Assembly: GCF_034531395.1 (NCBI RefSeq) | Contig: NZ_JARVCO010000010.1 | Coordinates: forward strand, 558,001-622,000 | Source of the DNA: Pontiella agarivorans | Lineage (GTDB): Bacteria > Verrucomicrobiota > Kiritimatiellia > Kiritimatiellales > Pontiellaceae | Length of the DNA: 64,000 nt | Direction of reading: 5' to 3' | Shown: positions 8,594 through 16,544 of the stretch, in pieces | Layout of the letters: every line of letters starts with the position of its first letter | Position numbering within the stretch: position 1 is the first letter of the stretch | The notes under the pieces: model-generated | The model's input: the letters and a program-made list of their open reading frames with translations, nothing else | Database searches by the model: none | What the model was told of the DNA's origin: nothing | Made by a program: the position numbers and the translations under genes

Positions 8594-10360
8594 ATGAAAA
8601 GTTTACAGATCAGTGCGCTGCATCAGGCGTATGCAAAGGGTGAAGAGACGGTGGAGTCCGTCATGGAAAAATGTCTGCAGCGGGCGGACGAACTTGCGCC
8701 GGAGGTGTGGATCCGGAAGCTGACGGCGGAAGAGGTTGCGGTTTATGTCCAGGCATTGGAAGGCGAGTCGCCGGAAACGAAACCGCTCTACGGCATTCCG
8801 TTTGTGATTAAAGACAATATCGACCTGGGCGGTATTCCGACGACGGCCGGCTGCCCGGACTATAAATTTGTACCGGAGCAGTCGGCGCATGTGGTTGAAC
8901 AGCTGATTCAGGCCGGTGCCATTCCGCTGGGAAAAACCAACCTCGATCAGTTTGCAACGGGGCTGGTCGGCACGCGGTCGCCCTACGGTGCCTGCCCGAA
9001 CAGCTTTGATCCGGACTATGTTTCCGGCGGATCGAGCAGCGGTTCGGCGGTGGCGGTGGCGGACGGCTGTGCGTCGTTTTCGCTGGGAACGGATACGGCC
9101 GGCTCCGGTCGCGTTCCGGCGGCATTCAATAATCTGATCGGGCTGAAACCCTCTAAAGGCTTGCTGAGCTGCTCGGGTGTGGTACCGGCGTGTAAGAGCC
9201 TTGACTGCGTTTCAATTTTTGCGCTCGATGCGGCCGATGCGCAGGCGGTGTTTGATGTGGCGAACCATTTTGATCCGTCGGACTGCTATGCCCGCGAGCT
9301 GGAGCAGGCGCCTGTGATTTCCAGCGGTTGGAAATTCGGGGTGCCGAAAAGAGAGCAGTTGAAGTTTTTCGGAAGCCGCGAATATGAATCCGCATTTTCT
9401 GAAAGCCTGGATATGCTGGAGAAGGCGGGCGGCACACGGGTTGAGGTGGATTTTCAGCCGTTCCTTGATGCGGCAAACCTGCTCTATTCCGGCGCCTGGG
9501 TGAATGAACGCCATGCGGCGGTGGGTGAATTTATTGAAGCAAATCCCGAGGCCGTGCTGGATACCACGCGGACGATTATTCTCTCCGGCCTCGCGATTCC
9601 GGCGCCGGATGTATTCAAGGGTTTTTATAAGCTGCAGGAGTTCAAACGCGTTGCCGATGAGGTGATGGGATCGGTCGATCTGATCGTTACGCCGACGGCG
9701 GGGACGCCCTATAAAATTGATGAAGTGAATGCGGATCCGGTTCAGCTGAACACGAATCTCGGTTATTACACGAACTATATGAACCTGCTCGACTATGCGG
9801 CGATCGCTGTGCCGACTGCACTGACCCCGTCGGTGCCGTTCGGCGTGACGCTGGTCTCATTTTCCGGGCACGATCTGAAGCTGCTTCAGCTGGCGGACCG
9901 TCTGCATCAGGTTTCCGGATTGAATGTTGGAAAAACAGAGCGGCGCCCGATGCCGCTGGAGCTTTCACCGAATAAAAAACGGACGATTGATGTGGCGGTT
10001 TGCGGCGCACACTTGAACGGCTACCCGCTGCATCATCAGCTGGAAGATCTCGGTGCGGTTTTTGTGGAGTCAACCGAAACGGCGAAGGCCTATCGGATGT
10101 TTGCTTTTGAAACCGACGGCATCGCCAAGCCCGGCCTGATCCGTGATGCGGAAAACGGCGGGCGGATCTATGTGGAGATCTACCGGCTGACCTATCAGAA
10201 CTTCGGGAAATTTGTCGCGGCCATTCCGGCTCCGCTGGGCATTGGCAAAATAAAACTCCGGGGCGGAGCGGAGGTCTGCGGCTTTATCGCCGAGCCGGAA
10301 GTTTCAAGCCTTGGAAAAGATATCACCGAACTCGGCGACTGGCGAAAGTTTGCCGGTTAG
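8594..10360 (+). CDS. atzF: Allophanate hydrolase (AtzF/DUR1-type)
   Basis: This 588-residue enzyme hydrolyses allophanate, releasing two ammonia and CO2 overall. The N-terminal amidase-signature domain has the Lys-cisSer-Ser triad: Lys73 in FVIKDNI, Ser147 in GGSSSGSA and nucleophile Ser171 in GTDTAGSGR. The C-terminal part from about residue 465 (VAVCGAHLNGYPLHHQLEDLG) is the AtzF-specific domain that completes the second step, so this is a full-length enzyme rather than a bare amidase. ATG 8594 lies eight bases after AGGA; ATG 8570 lacks a site. The stop overlaps the stop of the converging metallo-hydrolase gene. It is the meeting point of the guanidine branch and the presumed biuret branch. 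Confidence 0.94.
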   Translation: MKSLQISALHQAYAKGEETVESVMEKCLQRADELAPEVWIRKLTAEEVAVYVQALEGESPETKPLYGIPFVIKDNIDLGGIPTTAGCPDYKFVPEQSAHVVEQLIQAGAIPLGKTNLDQFATGLVGTRSPYGACPNSFDPDYVSGGSSSGSAVAVADGCASFSLGTDTAGSGRVPAAFNNLIGLKPSKGLLSCSGVVPACKSLDCVSIFALDAADAQAVFDVANHFDPSDCYARELEQAPVISSGWKFGVPKREQLKFFGSREYESAFSESLDMLEKAGGTRVEVDFQPFLDAANLLYSGAWVNERHAAVGEFIEANPEAVLDTTRTIILSGLAIPAPDVFKGFYKLQEFKRVADEVMGSVDLIVTPTAGTPYKIDEVNADPVQLNTNLGYYTNYMNLLDYAAIAVPTALTPSVPFGVTLVSFSGHDLKLLQLADRLHQVSGLNVGKTERRPMPLELSPNKKRTIDVAVCGAHLNGYPLHHQLEDLGAVFVESTETAKAYRMFAFETDGIAKPGLIRDAENGGRIYVEIYRLTYQNFGKFVAAIPAPLGIGKIKLRGGAEVCGFIAEPEVSSLGKDITELGDWRKFAG

Positions 10361-11142
10361 TTACCCCTGTCCCAGATCGCCTCGTAGTGCCGGATGATTT
10401 CAAGCATGCGTGTCCGGTCAAAACTGGAATCGTGCCCTCCGTGTATGGTGACGATCGGCAGCGATTTCAGGAGCTCAAACATCTTCCGGTAATCTGGGAT
10501 ACTGGTGCCCGGGCCTTCAAAAATAAGCGGTCCGTCATAGATCGCATCACCCGCAAAGAGTACGCCCGTACTGGTTTCAAACAGGCCGATGCTGCCCGGC
10601 GAATGGCCCGGCAGATGTAGCACCCGGTAGAGATGGTTGCCCAGGTCGACGGTATTCCCGGGGTTCAACAGTCCTGTTGGGGCTGCGCCCTGCAGTCGAT
10701 AGGTTGCCGGATCGTAGCCGGCATAGGGCGGGGCTTCGAGCAGGGTTTCGCCAATCGGGGGGTAGCCTGCATCCAGCAGTAATTGTAAAATATTGTCGGG
10801 CATCTCGTTCCGAAATAAAGTGAGTTGGTCTGTGGGCTTTGCCATCTCCTCAGCCTCGATGGGGTGAACCAGTCGGGCGTCAAACTCGTGCACTGCACCG
10901 ATATGGTCAATATGGGTGTGTGACGCCACGCAGATGATTTCCTTGGAGGGATCGCGGCGCAACGTATCCAGAAAGGGTTTCAAAGGGATCACACCCATAC
11001 CCGTATCAAAGATCATGTCTCTTTCGGAGCCTTCAACCAGAAACATGTTTGCCCGGACCAGGACGTGGGCATGCGGCTCGAAAATCAGCGTTGTATCCGC
11101 GCTGAGCTTTTTAGTTTTAAACCAGTCATTAGCAATATTCAT
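10357..11142 (-). CDS. Metallo-beta-lactamase-fold hydrolase, unknown substrate
   Basis: This 261-residue cytoplasmic protein has the binuclear metal motif HTHIDH at residues 75-80, then LPGHSPGS, GDAIYDG and a late HGGHD, so all expected metal ligands are present. The fold covers glyoxalase II-like, lactonase and other hydrolases, and no subfamily is recognised. It lies downstream of the biuret-type operon on the same strand, with a 252-bp gap, and converges on the allophanate hydrolase gene with overlapping stops. A role in the same nitrogen pathway is possible but rests on position only. Confidence 0.85.
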   Translation of the reverse strand: MNIANDWFKTKKLSADTTLIFEPHAHVLVRANMFLVEGSERDMIFDTGMGVIPLKPFLDTLRRDPSKEIICVASHTHIDHIGAVHEFDARLVHPIEAEEMAKPTDQLTLFRNEMPDNILQLLLDAGYPPIGETLLEAPPYAGYDPATYRLQGAAPTGLLNPGNTVDLGNHLYRVLHLPGHSPGSIGLFETSTGVLFAGDAIYDGPLIFEGPGTSIPDYRKMFELLKSLPIVTIHGGHDSSFDRTRMLEIIRHYEAIWDRGN

Positions 11143-11394
11143 AATCGTATGTGTTCTCTTTGTTATTTGGTTTTCCGGATTGATCAGTGGATTTTAGCAG
11201 GGAAGAATCTGCTACAGAAGGTGTGCCATCGAAGGCCGGCGGCAGGAGCATTTTTATAAGTAACGAATAAGCGGCCGGTTGGAAACTGACGTGTTGGAAG
11301 TAACTTCACAGTATTGCTCCTTAGTTGTGCAGTAATGTTTTCGAGGGGAACATGAGTGTGTTATGCGCGCGAGAGTCTTTTTTTCGGGGCCGCG
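11143..11394. other. Gap between metallo-hydrolase and ABC ATPase genes
   Basis: This gap is 252 bp long. It probably carries the end of the minus-strand ABC operon and a promoter for the metallo-hydrolase gene. No reading frame, RNA gene or clear intrinsic terminator was seen. A pyrimidine-rich run lies right behind the ATPase stop. Confidence 0.5.
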
Positions 11395-12228
11395 TCAGCA
11401 GCCTTGGGCCAGCAGTTCCCGCAGGCGTTTCGTCCGATCCACTTTTTCCCCCTCCTGCTGACAGAGGAGTTCATGGATTTCCTTTTTGAGGTTCAGGAAG
11501 GTTTTTTCATGCTTAATGTCGAGGGGCCGGTCCTCTCCGTAGGGCACGGTGATGTCGGCAATAATGCGGCCCGGCCGCGCGGAGTACACCAGGATCCGGC
11601 CGGAAAGGTAGATGGCCTCCTCCACATCATGCGTTACAAAGATGGTGGTTGTTTTATCGTGCTGGCTGAGCAGGCGCAGCATCTCCTGCATCTCTTCGCG
11701 CGTCTGCGCATCGAGTGCGCCGAACGGTTCGTCCATCAGCAGGAGCTCGGGGCGGGTGACGAGGGCGCGGGCGATGGCGACGCGTTGTTTCATTCCGCCG
11801 GAAAGTTCGCGCGGATACGCATCGAAAAAATCAACCATACCGACGGCATCGAGCAGATATTCGGCGCGGCCTTTCAGTGACATGTTGGCCCGGCCCGGCA
11901 GTTCAAAGTTTTTATTTTTTTTCAGGGTGGTGCCGAACTGCGCATTTTCCAGGACGGTCATCCAGGGATATAAGGTGTAGTTCTGGAACACCATGCCCCG
12001 GTCCCGGCCCGGTTCGGTGACCTCGTTTCCGTCGAGCAGAATCGTGCCGTCCGTGGCTCCCTCCAGTCCGGCCATAATGTACAGGGAGGTCGATTTGCCG
12101 CAGCCGGAGGGGCCGACAATGCTGATGAATTCGCCCTTCTGGACCTCAAAATCCACCGGGCCGATGGCATGCACTTCGCCCCGGCGGGACTGATAGGTTT
12201 TGGTCAGATTTTCAATTTTAAAGCTCAT
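11395..12228 (-). CDS. ABC transporter ATP-binding protein, SsuB/TauB type (second system)
   Basis: This 277-residue ATPase has Walker [10 protein letters not shown] starting at residue 39, the signature LSGGMKQR and Walker [16 protein letters not shown] 12228 is chosen because it overlaps the permease stop as ATGA and begins the usual MSFKIENLTK start. The frame stays open much further upstream, but that part is antisense-like composition lying over the permease gene. It powers the second importer of region 1. It resembles the first ATPase in family but lacks its N-terminal extension. Confidence 0.94.
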   Translation of the reverse strand: MSFKIENLTKTYQSRRGEVHAIGPVDFEVQKGEFISIVGPSGCGKSTSLYIMAGLEGATDGTILLDGNEVTEPGRDRGMVFQNYTLYPWMTVLENAQFGTTLKKNKNFELPGRANMSLKGRAEYLLDAVGMVDFFDAYPRELSGGMKQRVAIARALVTRPELLLMDEPFGALDAQTREEMQEMLRLLSQHDKTTTIFVTHDVEEAIYLSGRILVYSARPGRIIADITVPYGEDRPLDIKHEKTFLNLKKEIHELLCQQEGEKVDRTKRLRELLAQGC

Positions 12229-13022
12229 CGTTTGCTCGTATCTGCCCAATGGAAAAGGCGGGCGTTCAGTTTTCTGAAAAAATAGTCCAGCAGGAGTCCG
12301 ATGACCCCGAGCAGGATCAGATAAACGAAAATCTCGGGCGTTTGAATGAAGCGGTAAAACCGCATGATCCGGAAACCCATGCCCTCGGTGGAGGCCACCA
12401 GTTCCGCCACAATGACGTAGGTCCAGGCCCACCCGTTGCACAGGCGCAGCGCATCGAAAATACCGGGCATGGCGGCACGGGCGAGCACGGACCGGATGAT
12501 CTCGCCGCGGGAGGCACCGAGGGTCTGGCTGCATTGGATGAGATCGATCGGAATACGGCGGACTTCGTCGGCGATCATGAGCACCAGCTGAAAGAAGGTG
12601 CCGAGAAAGATGAGCATAATTTTGGCCCACTCGCCGATGCCGCAGAAAATCATGACCAGCGGCACCAGCGCTGGAACGGGGACATAGCGCAGGAATTCCA
12701 TCTGGGGCTGAAAGAAGGATTCCACGGAGCGGAAGGTGCCCATATAGATGCCCAGCGGGAGAGCAAAAAGCGTCGCCAGTAAAAAACCGCCGGTCACCCG
12801 GTAGAAACTGCTCTTTATATCCATCCAGAGTTCGGGCGACTGCATCTGGCCGATAAACGCCGTCCAGATCTGGCCCGGCTTCGGAACAAACAGGGGGTTG
12901 CACCAGGACTGGTGGCTGATCCAGGTGTAGAGCAGAATGGAAAAAAGAAATCCAAGCACGGCCAGGGTATAATAGTGGGCGGCCGGGATACTTTTGCGGA
13001 TGGCAAACAGATCCAGCTTCAT
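12225..13022 (-). CDS. ABC transporter permease, SsuC/TauC type (second system)
   Basis: This 265-residue inner-membrane permease has a first membrane helix at about residues 18-36 and a BPD_transp_1 core with the coupling loop near CSQTLGASRGEIIRSVL. Here the usual EAA is replaced by QCS, while the following GA and the spaced G are kept. It overlaps its neighbours by four bases on each side (ATGA junctions), so it lies in a tightly coupled operon with the hydrolase and the ATPase. Unlike the first permease it has no long periplasmic insert. Confidence 0.93.
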   Translation of the reverse strand: MKLDLFAIRKSIPAAHYYTLAVLGFLFSILLYTWISHQSWCNPLFVPKPGQIWTAFIGQMQSPELWMDIKSSFYRVTGGFLLATLFALPLGIYMGTFRSVESFFQPQMEFLRYVPVPALVPLVMIFCGIGEWAKIMLIFLGTFFQLVLMIADEVRRIPIDLIQCSQTLGASRGEIIRSVLARAAMPGIFDALRLCNGWAWTYVIVAELVASTEGMGFRIMRFYRFIQTPEIFVYLILLGVIGLLLDYFFRKLNARLFHWADTSKR

Positions 13023-13678
13023 GGGTGGGTGCCTTCGATATGATTTTCGGTTAAGGCTGAAACAAAATCCTGCACCTCGGTCAGGACGCCCCAGACCGAA
13101 CCTTCCTGCACCACCAGATTTTCGCAGGCGGTGCGGACGGCCGGATCGAATGCGGAGATGGCGTCTTTAAGATAGTAACAGACATACCCCCGGTCGGCGG
13201 CTTCCCGCAGGGTGGTATGCACACAGACGTCGGCCGTCACACCGGCAAGAGCCAGATGGGTGATGCCGTTTTCTTTCAGAATCTGATCGAGCGGGGTGGT
13301 TAAAAATGCGCCGTAGCTTGATTTGTCCAGTACGGTTTCGCCGGGCTGCGGCGCCAGTTCATCAATGATGTCGTTGCCGTATTCGCCGCGGATCATGATG
13401 CGGCCCATCGGGCCTTCTGATCCATATCGTGCGCCGGCCCGCTCGGAGCAGCGCAGTTTCGTGGCCGGGCAGTCGGATAGATCCGGCGCATAGTTTTCCC
13501 GGGTGTGAATGATCCGCATTCCATGCTGCCGGGCGGCCTCCAGGGCACGCTGCGCATACGGAATGATCGGGCGCACCCATTCAATGCCTGCGCATTGATC
13601 GGCATAGCCTCCCGGCGCGCAGAAATCGCGCTGGAAATCGATTAAAAGAAGGGCGGTGTTTGCTGAGTTCATAGTCAT
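13019..13678 (-). CDS. biuH: Isochorismatase-family cysteine hydrolase, probable biuret amidohydrolase
   Basis: This 219-residue enzyme of the isochorismatase-like cysteine hydrolase fold has the Asp-Lys-Cys triad: Asp14 in LLIDFQRDF, Lys119 in VLDKSSYGAF and Cys152 in VTADVCVHTT. Long conserved stretches (PGGYADQCAG, RPDLSDCP-like PDLSDCPATK, MIRGEYGNDIIDEL) are those I associate with biuret amidohydrolases, which convert biuret to allophanate and ammonia. Many family members use Gly-Lys where Ser-Tyr stands here. It sits between binding-protein and permease genes, and the chromosome also encodes allophanate hydrolase next door, which supports biuret as substrate. Ureidoacrylate hydrolase or another amide is the alternative. 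Start chosen at ATG 13678; ATG 13672 is also possible. Confidence 0.78.
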   Translation of the reverse strand: MTMNSANTALLLIDFQRDFCAPGGYADQCAGIEWVRPIIPYAQRALEAARQHGMRIIHTRENYAPDLSDCPATKLRCSERAGARYGSEGPMGRIMIRGEYGNDIIDELAPQPGETVLDKSSYGAFLTTPLDQILKENGITHLALAGVTADVCVHTTLREAADRGYVCYYLKDAISAFDPAVRTACENLVVQEGSVWGVLTEVQDFVSALTENHIEGTHP

Positions 13679-13738
13679 TGCGGCCGTGCGGATAAGAAAG
13701 CGTACGGCGGGCCGCACGCTTTCCGGTGAAGCGGTTGT

Positions 13739-14686
13739 TTATTTCGCGAGGAAGGAGGTATCCATCAAGCCCGCAACATCAACGGACTTCGGGATCATGT
13801 CTTTGCTCAGCAGAAAGCTGGAAACTTCGCTGGCGGCTTCCAGCGCCGTTCCGTGCATATTCTCTACCGATGCGGCGGCGGAATAGAGCTCGATTTCGGT
13901 GAGGATGGCTTCGATTTCCTCCGCAGGAATATCGATCATCGGGGCCGCGATTTCTGAGGCTTCCTTCGGGTTGCTCAGGACAAAATCCATACGTTTATAG
14001 ATAATGTCCATGAAGGTCTGGATCTCCGCCTGTTTTTTCTTCATGGACTTTTTGCTGACGGCGATGCAGTCCAGAATGAGGCCCGGTTCATCGGCCGTGC
14101 TGTACAGTTTTGTTCCGCCCGTGCCGATGATCTGGCTGATCCAGGGTTCCCAGGTCACCGCGGCATCAACCTTGCCGGCAGACAGTGCGGTTCCCGCGAG
14201 ATCCGGCGTCATATTAATCAGCTCCACATCCTTTTCGGTCAGGCCGTTTTTCTGCAATGCTTTTACCAGAAGCAGGTGCCCGCATTCATTCAGCGTGACG
14301 CCGATCTTTTTGCCTTTGAGGTCTGCGACGGAAGCAATGCCTTTTGCCGAAGCAATGGCATCAGCACCGGCCGAGGTGTCGACCAGTCCGATTATTTTAA
14401 ACATGCCCGGAGCGGCTCCCGCCCGCAGCACGACGGCATCAGCCGTTGTAAAATGCACATCCAGCCGATTCGCCAGCAGCGGTACCAGTCCGTCGCCCGG
14501 GGCATCGAAAGATTTCGCCTCAACCGTCAGGCCGGCCTTTTCAAAGTCACCTTTTTCCAAAGCCACAAAGAAAGGGATGAAGCCCACCCAGTTGTTGTAT
14601 CCCACACGCAGGGTTTCGGCTGAAACCGTCCGGGAGGCCAGGCAGGCGCACAGGGCGCTGAATAAGAGTATGGTTTTGAATTTCAT
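13739..14686 (-). CDS. ABC transporter substrate-binding protein, NMT1/TauA type (second system)
   Basis: This 315-residue protein has a clear signal peptide (Lys-rich start, hydrophobic core, cleavage probably after VSA near residue 23), so it is periplasmic. The mature start has the family phrase RVGYNNWVGFIPFFVALEKGDFEKAG. Later parts resemble the first binding protein of the window (KKIGVTLNE, EKDVELINM), so the two systems are paralogous. AAGGA precedes the start. It is the first gene of an operon with the biuret-type hydrolase, permease and ATPase, and probably captures biuret or a related ureide. Confidence 0.92.
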   Translation of the reverse strand: MKFKTILLFSALCACLASRTVSAETLRVGYNNWVGFIPFFVALEKGDFEKAGLTVEAKSFDAPGDGLVPLLANRLDVHFTTADAVVLRAGAAPGMFKIIGLVDTSAGADAIASAKGIASVADLKGKKIGVTLNECGHLLLVKALQKNGLTEKDVELINMTPDLAGTALSAGKVDAAVTWEPWISQIIGTGGTKLYSTADEPGLILDCIAVSKKSMKKKQAEIQTFMDIIYKRMDFVLSNPKEASEIAAPMIDIPAEEIEAILTEIELYSAAASVENMHGTALEAASEVSSFLLSKDMIPKSVDVAGLMDTSFLAK

Positions 14687-14763
14687 TCTGATGTCCTTGG
14701 TTCGGAGTTTTATTGATTCAGGATGGCCTTAGTCGTCCATGTTGTTGATGGTTAGCTTATTAT

Positions 14764-14776
14764 GCACAGAGTGTGC
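14764..14776. promoter_or_regulatory. Short palindrome upstream of second binding-protein gene
   Basis: GCACA-GAG-TGTGC is a 13-bp interrupted palindrome about 80 bp upstream of the minus-strand start. It may be an operator or a short leader hairpin; no protein is assigned. Confidence 0.35.
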
Positions 14777-14858
14777 CACGGAATCGGGGTGTCCCAGACG
14801 CTTCCTAAGCACTTCAGAATGAAATGGATGCACGTTTACAAATTAAATATATCCAACC

Positions 14859-14889
14859 AGTAATACTCCGAATATGTCGAGTAATACTC
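14859..14889. promoter_or_regulatory. Pair of 10-bp direct repeats spaced two helical turns apart
   Basis: AGTAATACTC occurs at 14859-14868 and again at 14880-14889, exactly 21 bp apart. Each copy is itself nearly palindromic. Repeats on one face of the helix about 170-200 bp upstream of the second binding-protein gene suggest binding of a dimeric regulator or activator. Confidence 0.5.
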
Positions 14890-15172
14890 TAAGGGATTCA
14901 AAATTGTCACAGCCTGTAGATGGAAATGCTGTGCGGAATGGTTCATGACTGGAAATAGAGATTAACCTGTAAAAATCGATTATGGGCCGGGAGCTTCAGG
15001 TTCTTTCATGAAAAATCCGCGCGATGAATCAAGCCCCGAGATCGGTGATGCTGAAAAGAGGTCCTGTAAAACGGCTGGTTTCTAGGCTTTGGAAGTATAC
15101 CGAAGGGCAGAATCTGTGTTGCGGAGCTGCGGTGACAAGCCGAATAAGAAACAAAAACGTAGTGAGCAAGTG

Positions 15173-15231
15173 CATATACATACATATATGAATGTAAGAG
15201 ATTGGGCCATATACATACAGGTATGAATGTA
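15173..15231. promoter_or_regulatory. Two near-identical 24-bp imperfect palindromes (operator-like)
   Basis: Copies at 15173-15196 and 15208-15231 differ only in the two central bases. Each begins CATATACATACA and ends TATGAATGTA, giving an imperfect dyad with TACAT and ATGTA half-sites. The 35-bp spacing and the location upstream of the polyamine transporter operon suggest an operator pair, possibly for the TetR-type regulator encoded at 29754. That link is an inference. Confidence 0.55.
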
Positions 15232-15361
15232 TTTAGTATTTCGTAATGCCTTGCAGTGTATGTGAAAGCGATGTGCTGGAGTCAGTTGATGAGTTGTAAA
15301 ACCATTCCGGTGGCACGAGGTGTGCGTATGGGTCGGCAAGGATGCACGGATACTATTTGAA

Positions 15362-15375
15362 CGGGGCGCGCCCCG
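15362..15375. promoter_or_regulatory. GC-rich perfect palindrome in the leader
   Basis: CGGGGCGCGCCCCG is a 14-bp perfect palindrome about 27 bp before the binding-protein start. It could fold as a leader hairpin or bind a regulator; function is not known. Confidence 0.35.
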
Positions 15376-15402
15376 GAATCTTAAACCAACATGGAGATTG
15401 AA

Positions 15403-16434
15403 ATGAATATGAAATATGGAGCCCTTGCCCTCGGAGCTCTTCTGGCCGGCTCGGCAGCCGCCAAGGAAGAACTGAACATCTACATCTGGTCGGAATACAC
15501 TGAGCCGGAGCTGACGAAAGCATTTGAAGAAAAGTATGACTGCAAGGTCATTGAAACGAACTATGAAAACTGTGAAGAGATGGTGGCCAAGCTGCAGGCC
15601 GGCGGCCTTTCCCAGTATGACATGGTTTTTCCGTCGGACTACATCCTGCCGTCGATGATTCAGCTTGGCCTGCTCGAAGAGCTCGACCACTCCAAAATTC
15701 CGAACATTAAAAATCTGACCGATACGTTTACCTCGCCGGGCTTCGATCCGGGAAACACATATTCGGTGGCGTACCAGTGGGGTACCGTCGGCCTGATCTA
15801 CAACACCGAAAAATTCGGTAAAATTGATTCCTGGAAAGCGATTCTGGAAGCGGATGATTCAACCCGCTTTTCGCTCTTTGATTCCGAGCGCGAAATGACC
15901 GGTATTGCGCTGACGTATCTGGGGTATTCCATGAATACGACCAATAAGAAAGAGTTGATGGAAGCTGCTCAGCTGCTGATCAAAGCGAAGAAGAAAAAAG
16001 GTTATTCCGGTTTCGATGCGAACGTCGGCGGTTTTTCCAAGGTACAGGCCGGCACGCTCGATATGTCGTTCTGCTACAGCGGCGACGCTTTCGCCAACTT
16101 TAAAGAAAACGATCACCTCTCTTATGCCATTCCGAAGGAGGGAACAGCGGCCTGGTGCGACAGCATGTGCATCACCAAAAAAGCGCCGAACAAGGAACTG
16201 GCCTACAAATACATTAATTTCATCCTGGACGCGAAAAACGGTGCGCAGCTTTCCAACTACATCGCGTTTGCCACGCCGAACAAAGCGTCGCTTCCGCTGA
16301 TCGACAAGGAACTGATTGAAAACCCGTCCATCTATCCGGACGCAGCCACCGAAAAGAAACTGGAGTTCATTCTCGATGCCGGCGCGAATACCGCCATGTA
16401 CGGCGAACTCTGGAAAATGATCAAAACCCGCTAA
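15403..16434 (+). CDS. potD: Spermidine/putrescine ABC transporter substrate-binding protein, PotD/PotF type
   Basis: This 343-residue periplasmic protein has a short signal peptide (cleavage probably after AAA near residue 20) and the PotD-like mature start LNIYIWSEYTEPELTKAFEEK. Internal phrases such as YDMVFPSDYILPSMI and the GTVGLIYNTEKFG segment are typical of polyamine-binding proteins. ATG 15403 follows GGAG at 15393; an upstream ATG at 15391 lacks a site. It is the first gene of the polyamine operon, but an amidase gene separates it from the matching ATPase and permeases. Whether putrescine or spermidine is bound cannot be told from the sequence alone. Confidence 0.9.
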   Translation: MNMKYGALALGALLAGSAAAKEELNIYIWSEYTEPELTKAFEEKYDCKVIETNYENCEEMVAKLQAGGLSQYDMVFPSDYILPSMIQLGLLEELDHSKIPNIKNLTDTFTSPGFDPGNTYSVAYQWGTVGLIYNTEKFGKIDSWKAILEADDSTRFSLFDSEREMTGIALTYLGYSMNTTNKKELMEAAQLLIKAKKKKGYSGFDANVGGFSKVQAGTLDMSFCYSGDAFANFKENDHLSYAIPKEGTAAWCDSMCITKKAPNKELAYKYINFILDAKNGAQLSNYIAFATPNKASLPLIDKELIENPSIYPDAATEKKLEFILDAGANTAMYGELWKMIKTR

Positions 16435-16446
16435 CCAACCCATAAC

Positions 16447-16521
16447 GATCCACAGATTACGCAGATTCCCACGGATTAGTACACCTGAAGAAAGCCAACT
16501 AATCCGTGAAATCTGTGGATC
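16447..16521. repeat. Intergenic hairpin repeat (CAGATTACGCAGATT type)
   Basis: The arms CACGGATTAGT (16470-16480) and ACTAATCCGTG (16498-16508) pair perfectly, and the outer arms GATCCACAGAT and ATCTGTGGATC extend the stem. The element fills the gap between the binding-protein and amidase genes and may act as a REP-like mRNA stabiliser or an attenuator. Confidence 0.75.
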
Positions 16522-16544
16522 AGAAATTCCATCGAGCACGAGCT

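Larger units (their letters stand above)
14687..15402. other. 716-bp intergenic control region between the two islands
   Basis: This region separates the divergent biuret-type operon (minus) and polyamine operon (plus). No reading frame with coding character and no RNA gene were recognised. It holds a short palindrome near 14764, a pair of direct repeats near 14859 and 14880, two near-identical imperfect palindromes near 15173 and 15208, and a GC palindrome at 15362-15375, so it is likely to be regulatory. No guanidine riboswitch motif was seen in it. Confidence 0.6.

Noticed and set aside
12229-12903. Long upstream extension of the minus-strand ATPase frame
   Set aside because: It lies wholly over the permease gene in another frame, has Arg/Pro-rich shadow composition and no family match. 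The ATGA junction at 12225-12228 gives the real start.
14687-15402. Possible guanidine riboswitch upstream of the second importer
   Set aside because: Neither the ykkC-type conserved stretches nor paired ACGG-loop hairpins were found on either strand. A riboswitch for the first operon, if present, would lie before the window.
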